From Tessaracoccus sp. MC1679 (lineage in GTDB: Bacteria > Actinomycetota > Actinomycetes > Propionibacteriales > Propionibacteriaceae): 64,000 nucleotides of DNA. The translations under genes were made by a program, and so were the position numbers. Of this stretch, positions 9,901-19,136 are shown in pieces. The DNA lies in contig NZ_JACJGB010000005.1 of NCBI RefSeq assembly GCF_014164775.1, forward strand, positions 62,001-126,000. Reading direction: 5' to 3'. Under the pieces are notes generated by a model that made no database searches, had not been told where the DNA came from, and saw only the letters and a program-made list of their open reading frames with translations. Each line of letters begins with the position of its first letter. Within the stretch, counting starts at the first letter, position 1.

Positions 9901-10715
9901 TCGCCAAGGAGACCGCCGTGGGGAGGGGGGTGGTGGGGTACCCGGCCCTCGTCGATGAGGGCACCACCGTGGGGCTGCAGGTCCTGGACTCCCCGCAGAA
10001 GGCCGCACGCTCGCACACGCTGGGCGTCCGCCGGCTCCTCACCCTCACCAATCCTGACCCCACGAAGTGGGTGGTGGGACACCTCGGCAGGCAGGAGAAG
10101 CTGTCCCTGGCGGACTCGGCCTACCCGACGGTGCCCGAGCTGCTCGCCGACGCCTGGTTGAAGGCGGGGGAGCAGCTCGCCGCGGAGCAGGGCCCCATCG
10201 TCGAGGTCCGGACCGAGGCGGACTACGCGCGGGTCGCCCTGGCCGTGCGTCAGGAGTGCCCTGGGCGCACCCGTCAGGTGGTCTCCACGGCCGCGCAGGC
10301 GCTGGCGGCGGCGACTCAGGCCAGGCTGCTGCTGCCAGGTTTTCCCGAGCAGGCTCCGGTGCGCCGCGATGTGGCCGCGCAGCTGGACAACCTCCTGTTC
10401 AACCGCTTCATCTCGGCCACGCCCGACCCCTGGTTGGCTCACCTTCCCCGCTACGCGCAGGCCGCCGTCGCCAGGCTGCGAGCGGCGGCTGAGCAACCTG
10501 AGCGCGACGCGCGGCTCCAGGCGGAGATCGACGAGGTGGAGGACGCCTACGCCGAGCTGACCGGCTCCCTGCCCAGCGGCCCGCTGCCCCCGGCCGTGGA
10601 GGAGATCGCCTTCCTCCTGGAGGAGTTCCGGGTGAGCCTGTTCGCGCAGCAGCTGCGCACCGCGGTGCCGGTCTCCGCCAAGCGCATCAGACAGGCCATC
10701 CGCCAGGCCCGATGA
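6906..10715 (+). CDS. hrpA: ATP-dependent RNA helicase HrpA
   Basis: A 1269-residue DEAH-box helicase, the usual size for bacterial HrpA. Walker A GETGSGKT is at 41-48, DEAH at 135-138, SATIDTARF follows, and motif VI is QRAGRCGRLGPG. The helicase-associated and DUF3418 regions fill the C-terminal half. HrpA acts on stalled ribosomes and structured mRNA in other bacteria. The ATG at 6906 overlaps the stop of the universal stress gene (ATGA), indicating translational coupling; an upstream in-frame ATG at 6885 would give a deeper overlap and is less likely. Confidence 0.95.
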   Translation: MTLPPPTDQPVIEVVASLPIAAEAERIAGLIRDHQVVVVAGETGSGKTTQLPKICLLAGRERIAHTQPRRIAARTVAQRIAVECGVELGDFVGYQVRFTRKVTAQTRVKVMTDGILLSELTHDRLLSRYDTIIIDEAHERSLNIDFLLGYLKQLLPRRPELRIIVTSATIDTARFSEHFDGAPVVEVSGRTFPVETRYRPLEEDQDEIDAIASAVEEIVTESAVGDILVFLSGEREIRDTAEAIDKLGTGLDVLPLYARLSSAEQQRVFQPHSGRRVVLATNVAETSITVPGIRYVVDVGTARISRYSARTKVQRLPIEPVSQASANQRAGRCGRLGPGIAIRLYSEEDYESRPLYSEPEILRTNLATVILLMAQAGLGDVESFPFVEAPVVSQINDGVRVLTELGALHPRKRHDHVRLTRTGRMLARLPVDPRLGRMLIEGSRRHTLGTVLVVVAGLTVPDVRERPAAFQAQADQSHRRFWGVEDAAQPATDGAPLRHTAHSGTRKDSPAKPTLEGGDFEVLLNIWTYLRKRRHELSGNAFRRMCREEYLSFIRFREWEDLVSQLREAVKELDLDASGRGPMPDVLTCLLTGLLSNVGLVEQEKAKPQPGKRRPLTLYQGARGARFAIQPGSSLARSTPPLVMAFELVETSQLWARTVAEVRPEWIEEVGGHVLTRTLSEPRWSSRSASVVASERVTLFGVPIVAGRRADYASEHPVEAREIFLRSALVEGDWETRQPLVAANRAVLDEATKMTDRMRRPDLLISDEALYEFYDARIPPDVVSGATLDKWLRGIPREQWPTLMIDDAVVDATQLRPSDFPDRWTVGQHKLPIQYVFDPGAGGDGVTITVRLELLNQLDGARFSWQISGLRRELATELIRSLPKALRTSFVPAPDFAAKALAWLAGREEVGQGSFTDALGRALTALTGTVVDGANFHPELLGSHLRPTFVVIDNGREVARGDDLDALAARLAPKVAAKLTASAGERASTGQRAWTFGAIAKETAVGRGVVGYPALVDEGTTVGLQVLDSPQKAARSHTLGVRRLLTLTNPDPTKWVVGHLGRQEKLSLADSAYPTVPELLADAWLKAGEQLAAEQGPIVEVRTEADYARVALAVRQECPGRTRQVVSTAAQALAAATQARLLLPGFPEQAPVRRDVAAQLDNLLFNRFISATPDPWLAHLPRYAQAAVARLRAAAEQPERDARLQAEIDEVEDAYAELTGSLPSGPLPPAVEEIAFLLEEFRVSLFAQQLRTAVPVSAKRIRQAIRQAR

Positions 10716-10724
10716 TCAGGCCCG

Positions 10725-11585
10725 ATGAGTGGCACGATGGTGCCCGTGCCTAAGGACGTTGCCGAGCTCATCGCGTTGTTCGACCTGCAGACCATCGGCG
10801 AGAACCGCTTCCGCGGGCCGCACCCCACCACCTTGCTGCAGCGGCTCTTCGGTGGACAGGTGCTGGGGCAGACGCTGGTGGCCGCCGCCCACACCGTGCC
10901 GCCGGACCGACTCGTGCACTCCCTGAACGCCTACTTCCTGCGCCCCGGGGCCATCGACCAGCCCCTGGACTTCGAGGTGGAGGTGATGCGCGACGGCAGC
11001 ACCTTCAGCAACCGGCGCGTGGTGACCCGTCAGGGGGATTCGGTGATCTTCCAGATGACCGCCTCGTTCCAGAAGCCCGAGGAGGGCCTCAGCCATTCGG
11101 CGTCCCCGCCCGGCGACGTCGGCGTGCCGGAGTCCTGTCCCTCGCTGCACGAGGTGCTGGAGCGTCGCTTCGGTGCCAGCGTGCGGCTGGTCTCCGAGTG
11201 GGACGCCCTCGACGTGCGGCTCGCGGCCAGGCCGGACCTGGTTGAGGGCGGCGGCAATATGAAGGCGTGGATCCGGACGAAGGAGCCGATGCCGGAGGAT
11301 CCGCTGCTGCACGCGGCGGTGCTGGCCTACCTCTCCGACATCACTCTGCTCAGCGTCTCGACCGTTCCCCATGCGGTGGAGTTCCTGTCCCCGTCGATGC
11401 AGGCCGCCTCGATCGACCACGCCATGTGGTTCCACCGCCCGGTGCGGGTCGACGAGTGGCTCCTCTACGACATGACCTCGCCCTCTGCGTCCCACGCGCG
11501 CGGCTTCGCGATGGGGCGCTTGTTCCAGGACGGCCAGGCGGTGGCGTCCTGCGCCCAGGAAGGGCTCATCCGGGTCCTCTCCTGA
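10725..11585 (+). CDS. tesB: Acyl-CoA thioesterase II (TesB type)
   Basis: A 286-residue double hot-dog thioesterase that hydrolyses medium and long acyl-CoA. The first hot-dog domain includes LFGGQVLGQTLVAAAHTV and HSLNAYFLRPG; the second includes SIDHAMWFHRPVRVDEWLLYD, with the family Asp/His/Gln-type active-site region. Starts at 10725 (ATG), 10737 (ATG) and 10746 (GTG) are all possible because the N-terminus is weakly conserved. It lies 9 bp after hrpA on the same strand and converges on sigB across a hairpin. Confidence 0.92.
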   Translation: MSGTMVPVPKDVAELIALFDLQTIGENRFRGPHPTTLLQRLFGGQVLGQTLVAAAHTVPPDRLVHSLNAYFLRPGAIDQPLDFEVEVMRDGSTFSNRRVVTRQGDSVIFQMTASFQKPEEGLSHSASPPGDVGVPESCPSLHEVLERRFGASVRLVSEWDALDVRLAARPDLVEGGGNMKAWIRTKEPMPEDPLLHAAVLAYLSDITLLSVSTVPHAVEFLSPSMQAASIDHAMWFHRPVRVDEWLLYDMTSPSASHARGFAMGRLFQDGQAVASCAQEGLIRVLS

Positions 11586-11596
11586 GCCCGGACGAA

Positions 11597-11635
11597 CCGT
11601 GGCCCGCACCCCGGGGGAGGGGGCACGGGCCACGG
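11597..11635. terminator. GC-rich hairpin between convergent tesB and sigB
   Basis: Perfect 10-bp arms CCGTGGCCCG (11597-11606) and CGGGCCACGG (11626-11635) flank a 19-base loop. It lies between the stops of tesB (+) and sigB (-). There is no clear U tract, which is common for terminator hairpins in high-GC actinobacteria. It can act in both directions. Confidence 0.6.
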
Positions 11636-11662
11636 CGTCTGGAGGAACCAGCTAGCGCAGGG

Positions 11663-12595
11663 TCAGGCAGCGAGTCCCTGGCCGGCGCGCAGGGTGGCCA
11701 GCGCCTGCCGCTCGATCTGTCGGACCCGCTCGGCGGTGATGCCCCAATGCACACCGATGTCGGCGAGCTTGGCCTGGCGGCCGTCGAGGAGGCCGTAGCG
11801 GCGGCGCACCACATCCTGGGACCGTTCGTCGAGGCTGGAGAGCATGCCCTCGAGCCGGGCACGGTCCTCGGCGTCCAGCACCATCTCGTCCGGACCGGGC
11901 GAGGTCTCGCGGGCGATCAGGTCTCCCAGAGCCGTGTCGCCGTCGGCCTCGACGGGGGCGTCGAGGGAGACGTGATCCCGCGAGTAGCGGATCAGGTCCA
12001 CGATCTTGGACTCCTCGAGGCCCAGCTCATCGGCGATCTCAGCCAGCTCCGGCTCGCGGCCCAACTGGCGTTCGAGGTTGCGGCGCACGGCGGAGACCTG
12101 GTTGACCTGCTCGGCCACATGCACGGGAAGCCGCACGATCCGGCCCTGCTGGGCGATGCCCCGCGAGATGGCCTGACGCACCCACCATGTGGCGTAGGTG
12201 GAGAACTTGAAGCCCTTGGCGTAGTCGAACTTCTCCACAGCACGGATCAGGCCGGTGTTTCCCTCCTGGACAAGGTCCAGCATGGGCATCTGGGAGCGCC
12301 CGTACTTGCGGGCGACGGAGACCACGAGCCGCAGGTTGGCCTGGATGAAGCGCTGCATGGCGCGCTCGCCGAGCACGGCAAGCTCCTGCAGCTCGTCATC
12401 GGTGGCCTGCACCTCGGAGGTGGCAACCCCGTCGAGGATCTGCTGGGCATAGAGCCCCGCCTCGATCTCGCGGGCCAGGTCTACTTCCTCGAGGGCGTTG
12501 AGCAGGGGAGTCTTGGCGATGGCGTCGAGGTAGAGGCCCACCGCATCCTTGCCGTCGATGCCGTCGTTGGTTCGTGTACGCGCAGTCGTGATCAT
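11663..12595 (-). CDS. sigB: Principal-like (group 2) RNA polymerase sigma factor SigB
   Basis: A 310-residue sigma-70 factor with regions 1.2 ([28 protein letters not shown]), 2 ([37 protein letters not shown]), 3 and 4 (helix-turn-helix [18 protein letters not shown]). It has no long N-terminal extension, as in mycobacterial SigB and corynebacterial SigB, which direct general stress and stationary-phase transcription. The reading frame stays open far upstream, but the ATG at 12595 ([11 protein letters not shown]) gives the family N-terminus. A SigH/SigR-type promoter lies about 40 bp upstream. The gene is divergent from sigA, which it resembles throughout. Confidence 0.92.
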   Translation of the reverse strand: MITTARTRTNDGIDGKDAVGLYLDAIAKTPLLNALEEVDLAREIEAGLYAQQILDGVATSEVQATDDELQELAVLGERAMQRFIQANLRLVVSVARKYGRSQMPMLDLVQEGNTGLIRAVEKFDYAKGFKFSTYATWWVRQAISRGIAQQGRIVRLPVHVAEQVNQVSAVRRNLERQLGREPELAEIADELGLEESKIVDLIRYSRDHVSLDAPVEADGDTALGDLIARETSPGPDEMVLDAEDRARLEGMLSSLDERSQDVVRRRYGLLDGRQAKLADIGVHWGITAERVRQIERQALATLRAGQGLAA

Positions 12596-12631
12596 ATCTC
12601 TGGAAACCTTTCGCACAGTCGTCACCCGGAA

Positions 12632-12659
12632 CAACGCGCGAGAGGCCCCGAGGGTTCCC
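12632..12659 (-). promoter_or_regulatory. SigH/SigR-type ECF promoter of sigB
   Basis: Reading the minus strand, GGGAAC (12654-12659) is separated by 18 bases from GTTG (12632-12635). This fits the SigH/SigR consensus GGAA(T/C)-N18-GTT. The expected RNA start would leave a leader of about 30 bases carrying a GAAAGG ribosome site before the sigB ATG at 12595. Mycobacterial sigB is known to be driven from a SigE/SigH-type promoter. The sigR gene in this window carries the same motif with the same spacing. Confidence 0.75.
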
Positions 12660-12854
12660 GCTGCGGGCACTCGAACGAAGAACTGCGACCTGGGTCTGAC
12701 TCGCGCGGCCCCGAACCCTGACCAGGGGTGGGGGTTTCCCTGGCCGATCCGTTTGAGTGGCCGGTTTTCGCGTGCAAGAATGGGGCGCGTCACCCTTGAC
12801 CAAAGCGGGGCGACGCACGCGCTGAAATCCCTAGTGGCCCGCGAGAGGACCAAT

Positions 12855-14167
<1,313 letters not shown>

Positions 14168-14180
<13 letters not shown>

Positions 14181-14902
14181 GCCGCCAGCTCCACGAAGTT
14201 GCGCAGCATGCCGTGCACGGCGTGGGTGATCGTCGAGGACTCGGCGAACGCCACCAACTGCTCGGTGTCGGCCGGGTCGAAGTACCCCGCGTCGCGGTAG
14301 ATGCGGATCCGGGCGGCCAGGCCGGCCGAATCCAGCTCCGGATGGAACTGGGTGGCATAGACCCGCCGCCCGATCCGGAACGCCTGGATCGGGCACGCCG
14401 CGCCGGTGGCGAGCACGGTGGATCCCGCAGCCGGGACCCGGCAACCCTCCTTGTGCGCGGTGAACGCATGAAAGGAGTGGGGGACGCCCTCGAAGAGGGG
14501 ATCCTCGCGGCCGTGGGCGGTGAGTGTCGCGGTGACCACGCCCACGTCCTCGCCGACGCTGCGGTCCACCACGCCGCCCAGCTGCGCGGTGATGGCCCCG
14601 ACGCCGTAGCAGAGGCCGAGGAAGGGGAAGTCCCGCTCCACCACCTCGGCGATGACGCGGCTGAGGTCTGCCTCGACGCGCTGCTGCAGCGGTGACTTGT
14701 CGGTGTCGCTGGCGTTGTAGGGTCCACCGCCGAGGAACACCCCCGAGAACTCGTCCAGCCTCGGCGGCGCCATCGGGGCTTCCTCCACGCGGATCTGGAG
14801 CAGTTGGTCATCCCGGAGGCCGGCGAGGCGAGCGATGGCCTCCCACTCGCCCAGGGCGGCGTCGTCCTCCGGGCGGGTGCTGAGCAGCAGGAAGGGCTTC
14901 AT
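14168..14902 (-). CDS. Class I glutamine amidotransferase-like protein
   Basis: A 244-residue GATase1 protein. The catalytic Cys is in [12 protein letters not shown] and the His and Glu in [10 protein letters not shown], with the oxyanion region [10 protein letters not shown], so it should hydrolyse glutamine (family knowledge). It resembles GuaA-type and YfeJ-like stand-alone amidotransferases with no attached synthetase domain. It is the second gene of a two-gene operon: its ATG overlaps the stop of the YbdK-type ligase by 4 bp. The partner suggests a joint role in a small peptide or amide, but no product can be named. An upstream open extension reads into the ligase gene and is rejected as start. 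Confidence 0.85.
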
Positions 14903-16041
14903 GTGGGCTCCTTGAATGAGGGAGCGCCGGCGCGTAGCTCCTCTATGACCGCCCGGGTCACGGCCACAGGGTCGCCGCCGTTGGCCGCGGCGACCCGGCG
15001 CTGGCGCAGGTAGCTCGGGCCGAGACGGACCAGGTCGGCCACGTGGGCGAGGTTCTCGGCGCAACCCAGCTGGTCCGCGATCGGGGTCAGCTCCTCCACC
15101 CAGCGCAGGATGCCGTCGCTGATGTGGATGAGGTATTCATCCTTGCGGGGCGTGATGATGTCTGCCGCAAGGCCGTACCGGGCCGCGCGCCACTTGTTCT
15201 CGCGCATGAACCAGAACGGCAGGCGGTCGATGGGCTCGCCCGAGGCTATGGCCCGGGACATGCGCTCCACCAGGCACTGGTTGAAGGCCGTCAGCGCGCC
15301 GAGCTCCATCAGGGTGGGCACCGAGTCCATCGTGCGGTTCTCGACAGTGCCCCAGGTGGAGGGCCGCACGTCCCACCTGATCTCAGAGGGGTTCTGGATG
15401 AGGCCCACACCCTCGAGCTGCGAGGCGTACCGCTCCAACTCCTCCCAGTCGCTCATGTGGTAAGGGAGGCCGTTGGTGGGCAGCTGCTGGAAGACCATGG
15501 TGCGCTGGGACGCGAACCTGGTGTCCTCGCCGATCCAGAACGGCGACGAGGCGGACAGCGCGATGAAGTAGGGCGCGAACCGTGCCATGCCGTAGACGAT
15601 GGGCAGCGCCTTGGCCCGCTGGTCGATGCCGGTGTGGATGTGGAGCCCGTTGATGGCCATCTGCCGGCCCCACCACGCGTTGCGCTCGGTCACCCGCCGG
15701 TATTGGGCCTTGTCTCCGGGCAGTTGGCGGGTGGGATCGCCGAACGGATGCGCACCCGCGCCCAGGAGCGTCAGCCCCTTCGGCTCCAGCAGCTCCAGCG
15801 CGAAGTCCAGGTGCTGGCGCATCTCACGCACCGCTGAGGGCACGGTCTCGTGCACTCCCGAGACCAGCTCGATCATGCTCGTGAGGTACTCGGAGCGGAT
15901 CGGCCCGTCGACCGCGTCCTCGACCTTGGACAGCACCACATCAGCGGCCGGCACCTGCTCCATCGTGTGCGCGTCGACGACGGCGAGCTCCCATTCGATG
16001 CCGATCGTCGACTGCTTGGACTGCCCGAACTTGATCCTCAT
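14899..16041 (-). CDS. YbdK-type carboxylate-amine ligase (glutamate-cysteine ligase family 2)
   Basis: A 380-residue ATP-dependent ligase of the GCS2 family. The start carries the family motif TIGIEWELAVVD, and later motifs include NGLHIHTGI, WDVRPSTWGTVENRTMDS and FWFMRENKWRAARYGL. Members couple glutamate to an amine. Because actinobacteria use mycothiol rather than glutathione, the true product is uncertain. The ATG at 16041 follows a clear GAGGAGGGG site. It is the promoter-proximal gene of an operon with the amidotransferase and is divergent from the aminotransferase, with 150 bp between. Confidence 0.88.
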   Translation of the reverse strand: MRIKFGQSKQSTIGIEWELAVVDAHTMEQVPAADVVLSKVEDAVDGPIRSEYLTSMIELVSGVHETVPSAVREMRQHLDFALELLEPKGLTLLGAGAHPFGDPTRQLPGDKAQYRRVTERNAWWGRQMAINGLHIHTGIDQRAKALPIVYGMARFAPYFIALSASSPFWIGEDTRFASQRTMVFQQLPTNGLPYHMSDWEELERYASQLEGVGLIQNPSEIRWDVRPSTWGTVENRTMDSVPTLMELGALTAFNQCLVERMSRAIASGEPIDRLPFWFMRENKWRAARYGLAADIITPRKDEYLIHISDGILRWVEELTPIADQLGCAENLAHVADLVRLGPSYLRQRRVAAANGGDPVAVTRAVIEELRAGAPSFKEPT

Positions 16042-16191
16042 TGAGCCCCTCCTCGCTGCAGGCGCTGGTTGCAGCGACAGTCAGAGCCCCAAGTCTGACA
16101 CCTCGGGCCCCCTCGCGGCGGGCGGTGTGCGGGGATCTGGACAGCAGGCCAGTTGGCATTAGGCTGGCCACCGAGGAAAGAGGTGCCCACC

Positions 16192-17397
16192 ATGAAGCTG
16201 TTCGATCGTGTCGAACTTGCCCCCGCTGACCCCATTCTCGGACTCACCGAGGCCTTCGTCGCCGATCAGCGCCCGGAGAAGGTCAACCTCGGGGTGGGTG
16301 TCTACCTCGACGAGACGGGCAAGCTTCCGCTACTGGAGTGCGTGCGCACAGCCGAGCAGCGGATCGCGGCAGAGTCCAAGCCCAAGGGGTACCTGGGGAT
16401 CGAAGGGATGCCCGCGTACCGCGAGGCCGTCAGGTCGCTGGTGTTCGGCCCAGGGGCTGAGGCCGTGGCTGAGGGGCGCATCGCCACCGCGCAGACCCTG
16501 GGCGGGACGGGCGCGTTGAAGGTGGGCGCGGATCTCCTCAAGCAGATCGAGCCGTCGGCCACCGTCCTGATCTCCAACCCCAGCTGGGAGAACCATCGCG
16601 CCCTCTTCACGCGCGCCGGGTTCAGGGTGGACTCCTACCGCTACTACGAGGAGGCCCTGCACGGCATCGACTTCGACGGCATGCTGAACGATCTGCGCCT
16701 GGCGGACCCCGGCACCGTCGTGTTGCTCCACGCGTGCTGCCACAACCCCACCGGGTACGACCTCTCAGCGGAGCAGTGGGACCAGGTCATCGAGGTGCTG
16801 CGCGAGCGAAACCTGATGCCCTTCCTGGACATGGCGTACCAGGGCTTCGGCTTCGGCATAGAGGAGGACGGCGCCGTCGTCGCCAAGTTCGTGGCCTCGG
16901 GGTTGGAGTTCTTCCTCGCCACGTCCTTCTCGAAGTCGTTCAGCCTGTACGGAGAGCGGATCGGATCGCTGTCGGTGATCACGTCCTCGCCGGACACGGC
17001 CCGCCGGGTCCTGTCGCAGCTGAAGATCTGCATCCGCACCAACTACTCCAACCCGGCCACCCACGGCGCCGCGTTGGTCACCACCGTGCTGGAGGACCCG
17101 GAGCTGCGGCGCGGATGGGAACACGAGCTGGCCGGGATGCGGGACCGCATCAAGCAACTGCGGCGCGGACTGGTGGGCGCGCTCGAGGCGCGCGGCGTCA
17201 ACGACATGGGGTTCATCGCGGCACAGCTCGGCATGTTCAGCTACTCGGGCCTGACCAAGCCCCAGATGGTTGCCCTGCGCTCCGAGTACGGGATCTACGG
17301 CACCGACGCCGGGCGCATGTGCGTGGCCGCGCTCAACGACGGCAACCTCGCCTACGTTGCCGACGCCATCGCGGCGGTGCGCACCTCCGGGCGCTGA
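16192..17397 (+). CDS. Aspartate/aromatic amino acid aminotransferase (AspC/TyrB type)
   Basis: A 401-residue PLP fold-type I transaminase of the E. coli AspC/TyrB subgroup, identified by LFDRVELAPADPILGL at the start, HACCHNPTGYDLS in the middle and the PLP-lysine motif SFSKSFSLYGERIG near residue 250. The substrate-binding arginine region is GMFSYSGL. It should interconvert aspartate or an aromatic amino acid with 2-oxoglutarate; the exact preference cannot be read. The ATG at 16192 follows a GAGGAAAGAGG site; an upstream in-frame ATG at 16153 lacks one. A TAGGCT -10-like box is at 16160. It converges on recD with a 14-bp gap. Confidence 0.92.
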   Translation: MKLFDRVELAPADPILGLTEAFVADQRPEKVNLGVGVYLDETGKLPLLECVRTAEQRIAAESKPKGYLGIEGMPAYREAVRSLVFGPGAEAVAEGRIATAQTLGGTGALKVGADLLKQIEPSATVLISNPSWENHRALFTRAGFRVDSYRYYEEALHGIDFDGMLNDLRLADPGTVVLLHACCHNPTGYDLSAEQWDQVIEVLRERNLMPFLDMAYQGFGFGIEEDGAVVAKFVASGLEFFLATSFSKSFSLYGERIGSLSVITSSPDTARRVLSQLKICIRTNYSNPATHGAALVTTVLEDPELRRGWEHELAGMRDRIKQLRRGLVGALEARGVNDMGFIAAQLGMFSYSGLTKPQMVALRSEYGIYGTDAGRMCVAALNDGNLAYVADAIAAVRTSGR

Positions 17398-17411
17398 TCG
17401 GTCCAGGCGGG

Positions 17412-19136
17412 TCAGTGTCGGGCCAGCCCGCTGGCCCGCCGCACCGGGGTGGCGATCGCCTCCTCGAGGCGTTCCCAACTGCCGTAGAGGCGGACCCGTC
17501 CCCGCGCCCTGGTGACCGCCGTGTAGAGCAGCTCGCGGGTCAGCAGGGCGGAGCCCGACGGCGGGATCACCACCGACACCGTACCGAACTGGCTGCCCTG
17601 AGACTTGTGGATGGTCATCGCGTGCAGGTCTGCCGCGTCGTCCAGCAGGGCCGGTGCCACCCACAGCGGCCCGTCCGGCCGGTCCACCACGGCCACGAGG
17701 TCGCCGTCGGCTCCCTGGAGCACCACCGCCGTGTCGCCGTTGTGGTAGAGGTCCGTGTTGCGCTGGATGAGCAACGGCTGGCCCGCGTAGGGCCTGCCGT
17801 CGAAGCCGTAGTCCGGCAGCTGGGTGGCGAGCCACGCGCGGGCGGAGCGCGCCCAGTGCCCCACGCCGAACGGGCCCTCGCGATGTCCACACAGGACCCG
17901 GTGGGCGCCGAGCGCCGTGAGTGCGCCCACCGCCTCGCCTCGGACGGCCGCGGCCACCACACCGGAGGCGGTGGCCAGCACGTCCTCGCGCACGGTGGGC
18001 AGGGAGACGGGGTCCGCCGTGCCATCGAAGCCGATCAGCTCGATGCTGTGGGACTCCTGGATCACCTGACGGGCAGCCGCGGGGTCGCCGGCGAGAATGG
18101 CCTCCGCGAGGCGGTTGATCTCCTGGTTGGAGCGGAAATTCGTGCGCAGGCGGGCGATGTGGCCGCCGGGCTCTGTCACCAGCGTGCCGGCCTGTTCGAT
18201 GTCTGCCAGGACAGCCCCGGCCTCAACCGAGCGCAGCTGGTGCGGATCTCCCAGCAGGATCAGGCGCGTCTCGGGGGCCAGTGCCGCCACCAGGTGCCCC
18301 ATCAGCTCCAGCGACACCATCGAGGTCTCGTCGACCACCACCACGTCGAACGGCAGTGGGCTGGCTGGCCCGTACTCGAGATGCATGGAGCGGGGCCGCG
18401 CCCCGAGGAGTTTGTGCAGTGTGCCGCCCCAGAGGCGCAGGCTGCCCGTGAGCCGCTCCGCGACGGCCGACTGCAGCCTGGCCGCAGCCTTGCCGGTGGG
18501 GGCGGCCAGGGCCACCCGCGGATCTGAGGGGGCGAGCGAGTCCAGGATCCGGGCCACGATGCTGGTCTTGCCGGTGCCGGGCCCGCCGGTGATCACAGTG
18601 GTGCCGTGGGAGAGGGCGGCCGCGACGGCCGCCTCCTGGTACTCATCGGGGGTTTCGCCGGCCGCCGCCGCAGCTGCGGCACAGGGGACCGCGGGGGCCT
18701 CCGTCGAGCTCCGCAGCCGCAGCGCCCGCGACAATCGGCGCTCCTGCTTCCAGTACCGGTCCAGGTAGAGGAGGGAGCCGTCCAGCCGGAACGGGCGCGT
18801 CTCGGCTTCCGGGACCCCGACGGCGGGGGAGGCCGCCACGCGGGTGACCCACCCGCCCGGTTCGGGCCAGGCCAGCACGGGGAGATCCCCAGGGGTGGCC
18901 TGACCGTCGAGGTCCGCCTCGGGGAGCAGGGCGAGCGATGCCGTGGACAGATCCACGCACACCGACCCCAGCCGCAGCTCGCGCGCGGCCATTGCGAAGG
19001 CCAGCTGCACCTCGGGGTCGGTCTCGCCGGCCAGCGTCGCGAGCCGGCGCGCCAGATGGAAGTCGATGGGTTTGAGCATGCCGGCGGCGCAGAAGCTGGC
19101 GAGCAGGCCGGTGGCCGCGACGGGGACCTCATGCAT
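17412..19136 (-). CDS. recD: Exodeoxyribonuclease V subunit alpha (RecD helicase)
   Basis: A 574-residue superfamily 1B helicase. Walker A GGPGTGKT is at residues 184-191, motif II reads VVVDETSMVSLELM, and the C-terminal motif VI region is ALLTRELLYTAVTRARGRVRLYG. RecD is the 5'-3' motor of the RecBCD nuclease that processes double-strand DNA ends. The start overlaps the recB stop by 8 bp, giving the operon order recC-recB-recD, the order also reported for mycobacteria. The N-terminal domain before residue 150 is short, as in most non-enteric RecD proteins. Confidence 0.95.
   Translation of the reverse strand: MHEVPVAATGLLASFCAAGMLKPIDFHLARRLATLAGETDPEVQLAFAMAARELRLGSVCVDLSTASLALLPEADLDGQATPGDLPVLAWPEPGGWVTRVAASPAVGVPEAETRPFRLDGSLLYLDRYWKQERRLSRALRLRSSTEAPAVPCAAAAAAAGETPDEYQEAAVAAALSHGTTVITGGPGTGKTSIVARILDSLAPSDPRVALAAPTGKAAARLQSAVAERLTGSLRLWGGTLHKLLGARPRSMHLEYGPASPLPFDVVVVDETSMVSLELMGHLVAALAPETRLILLGDPHQLRSVEAGAVLADIEQAGTLVTEPGGHIARLRTNFRSNQEINRLAEAILAGDPAAARQVIQESHSIELIGFDGTADPVSLPTVREDVLATASGVVAAAVRGEAVGALTALGAHRVLCGHREGPFGVGHWARSARAWLATQLPDYGFDGRPYAGQPLLIQRNTDLYHNGDTAVVLQGADGDLVAVVDRPDGPLWVAPALLDDAADLHAMTIHKSQGSQFGTVSVVIPPSGSALLTRELLYTAVTRARGRVRLYGSWERLEEAIATPVRRASGLARH

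Noticed and set aside
12625-12660. Plus-strand GGAAC...GTT pair in the sigA-sigB gap as a second ECF promoter for sigA
   Set aside because: The spacer is 21 bases, outside the usual 17-19, and the pair is the partial mirror of the sigB promoter.
16734-18527. 597-residue plus-strand frame spanning the aminotransferase end and recD
   Set aside because: Crosses two real genes out of frame and has no recognisable domain.
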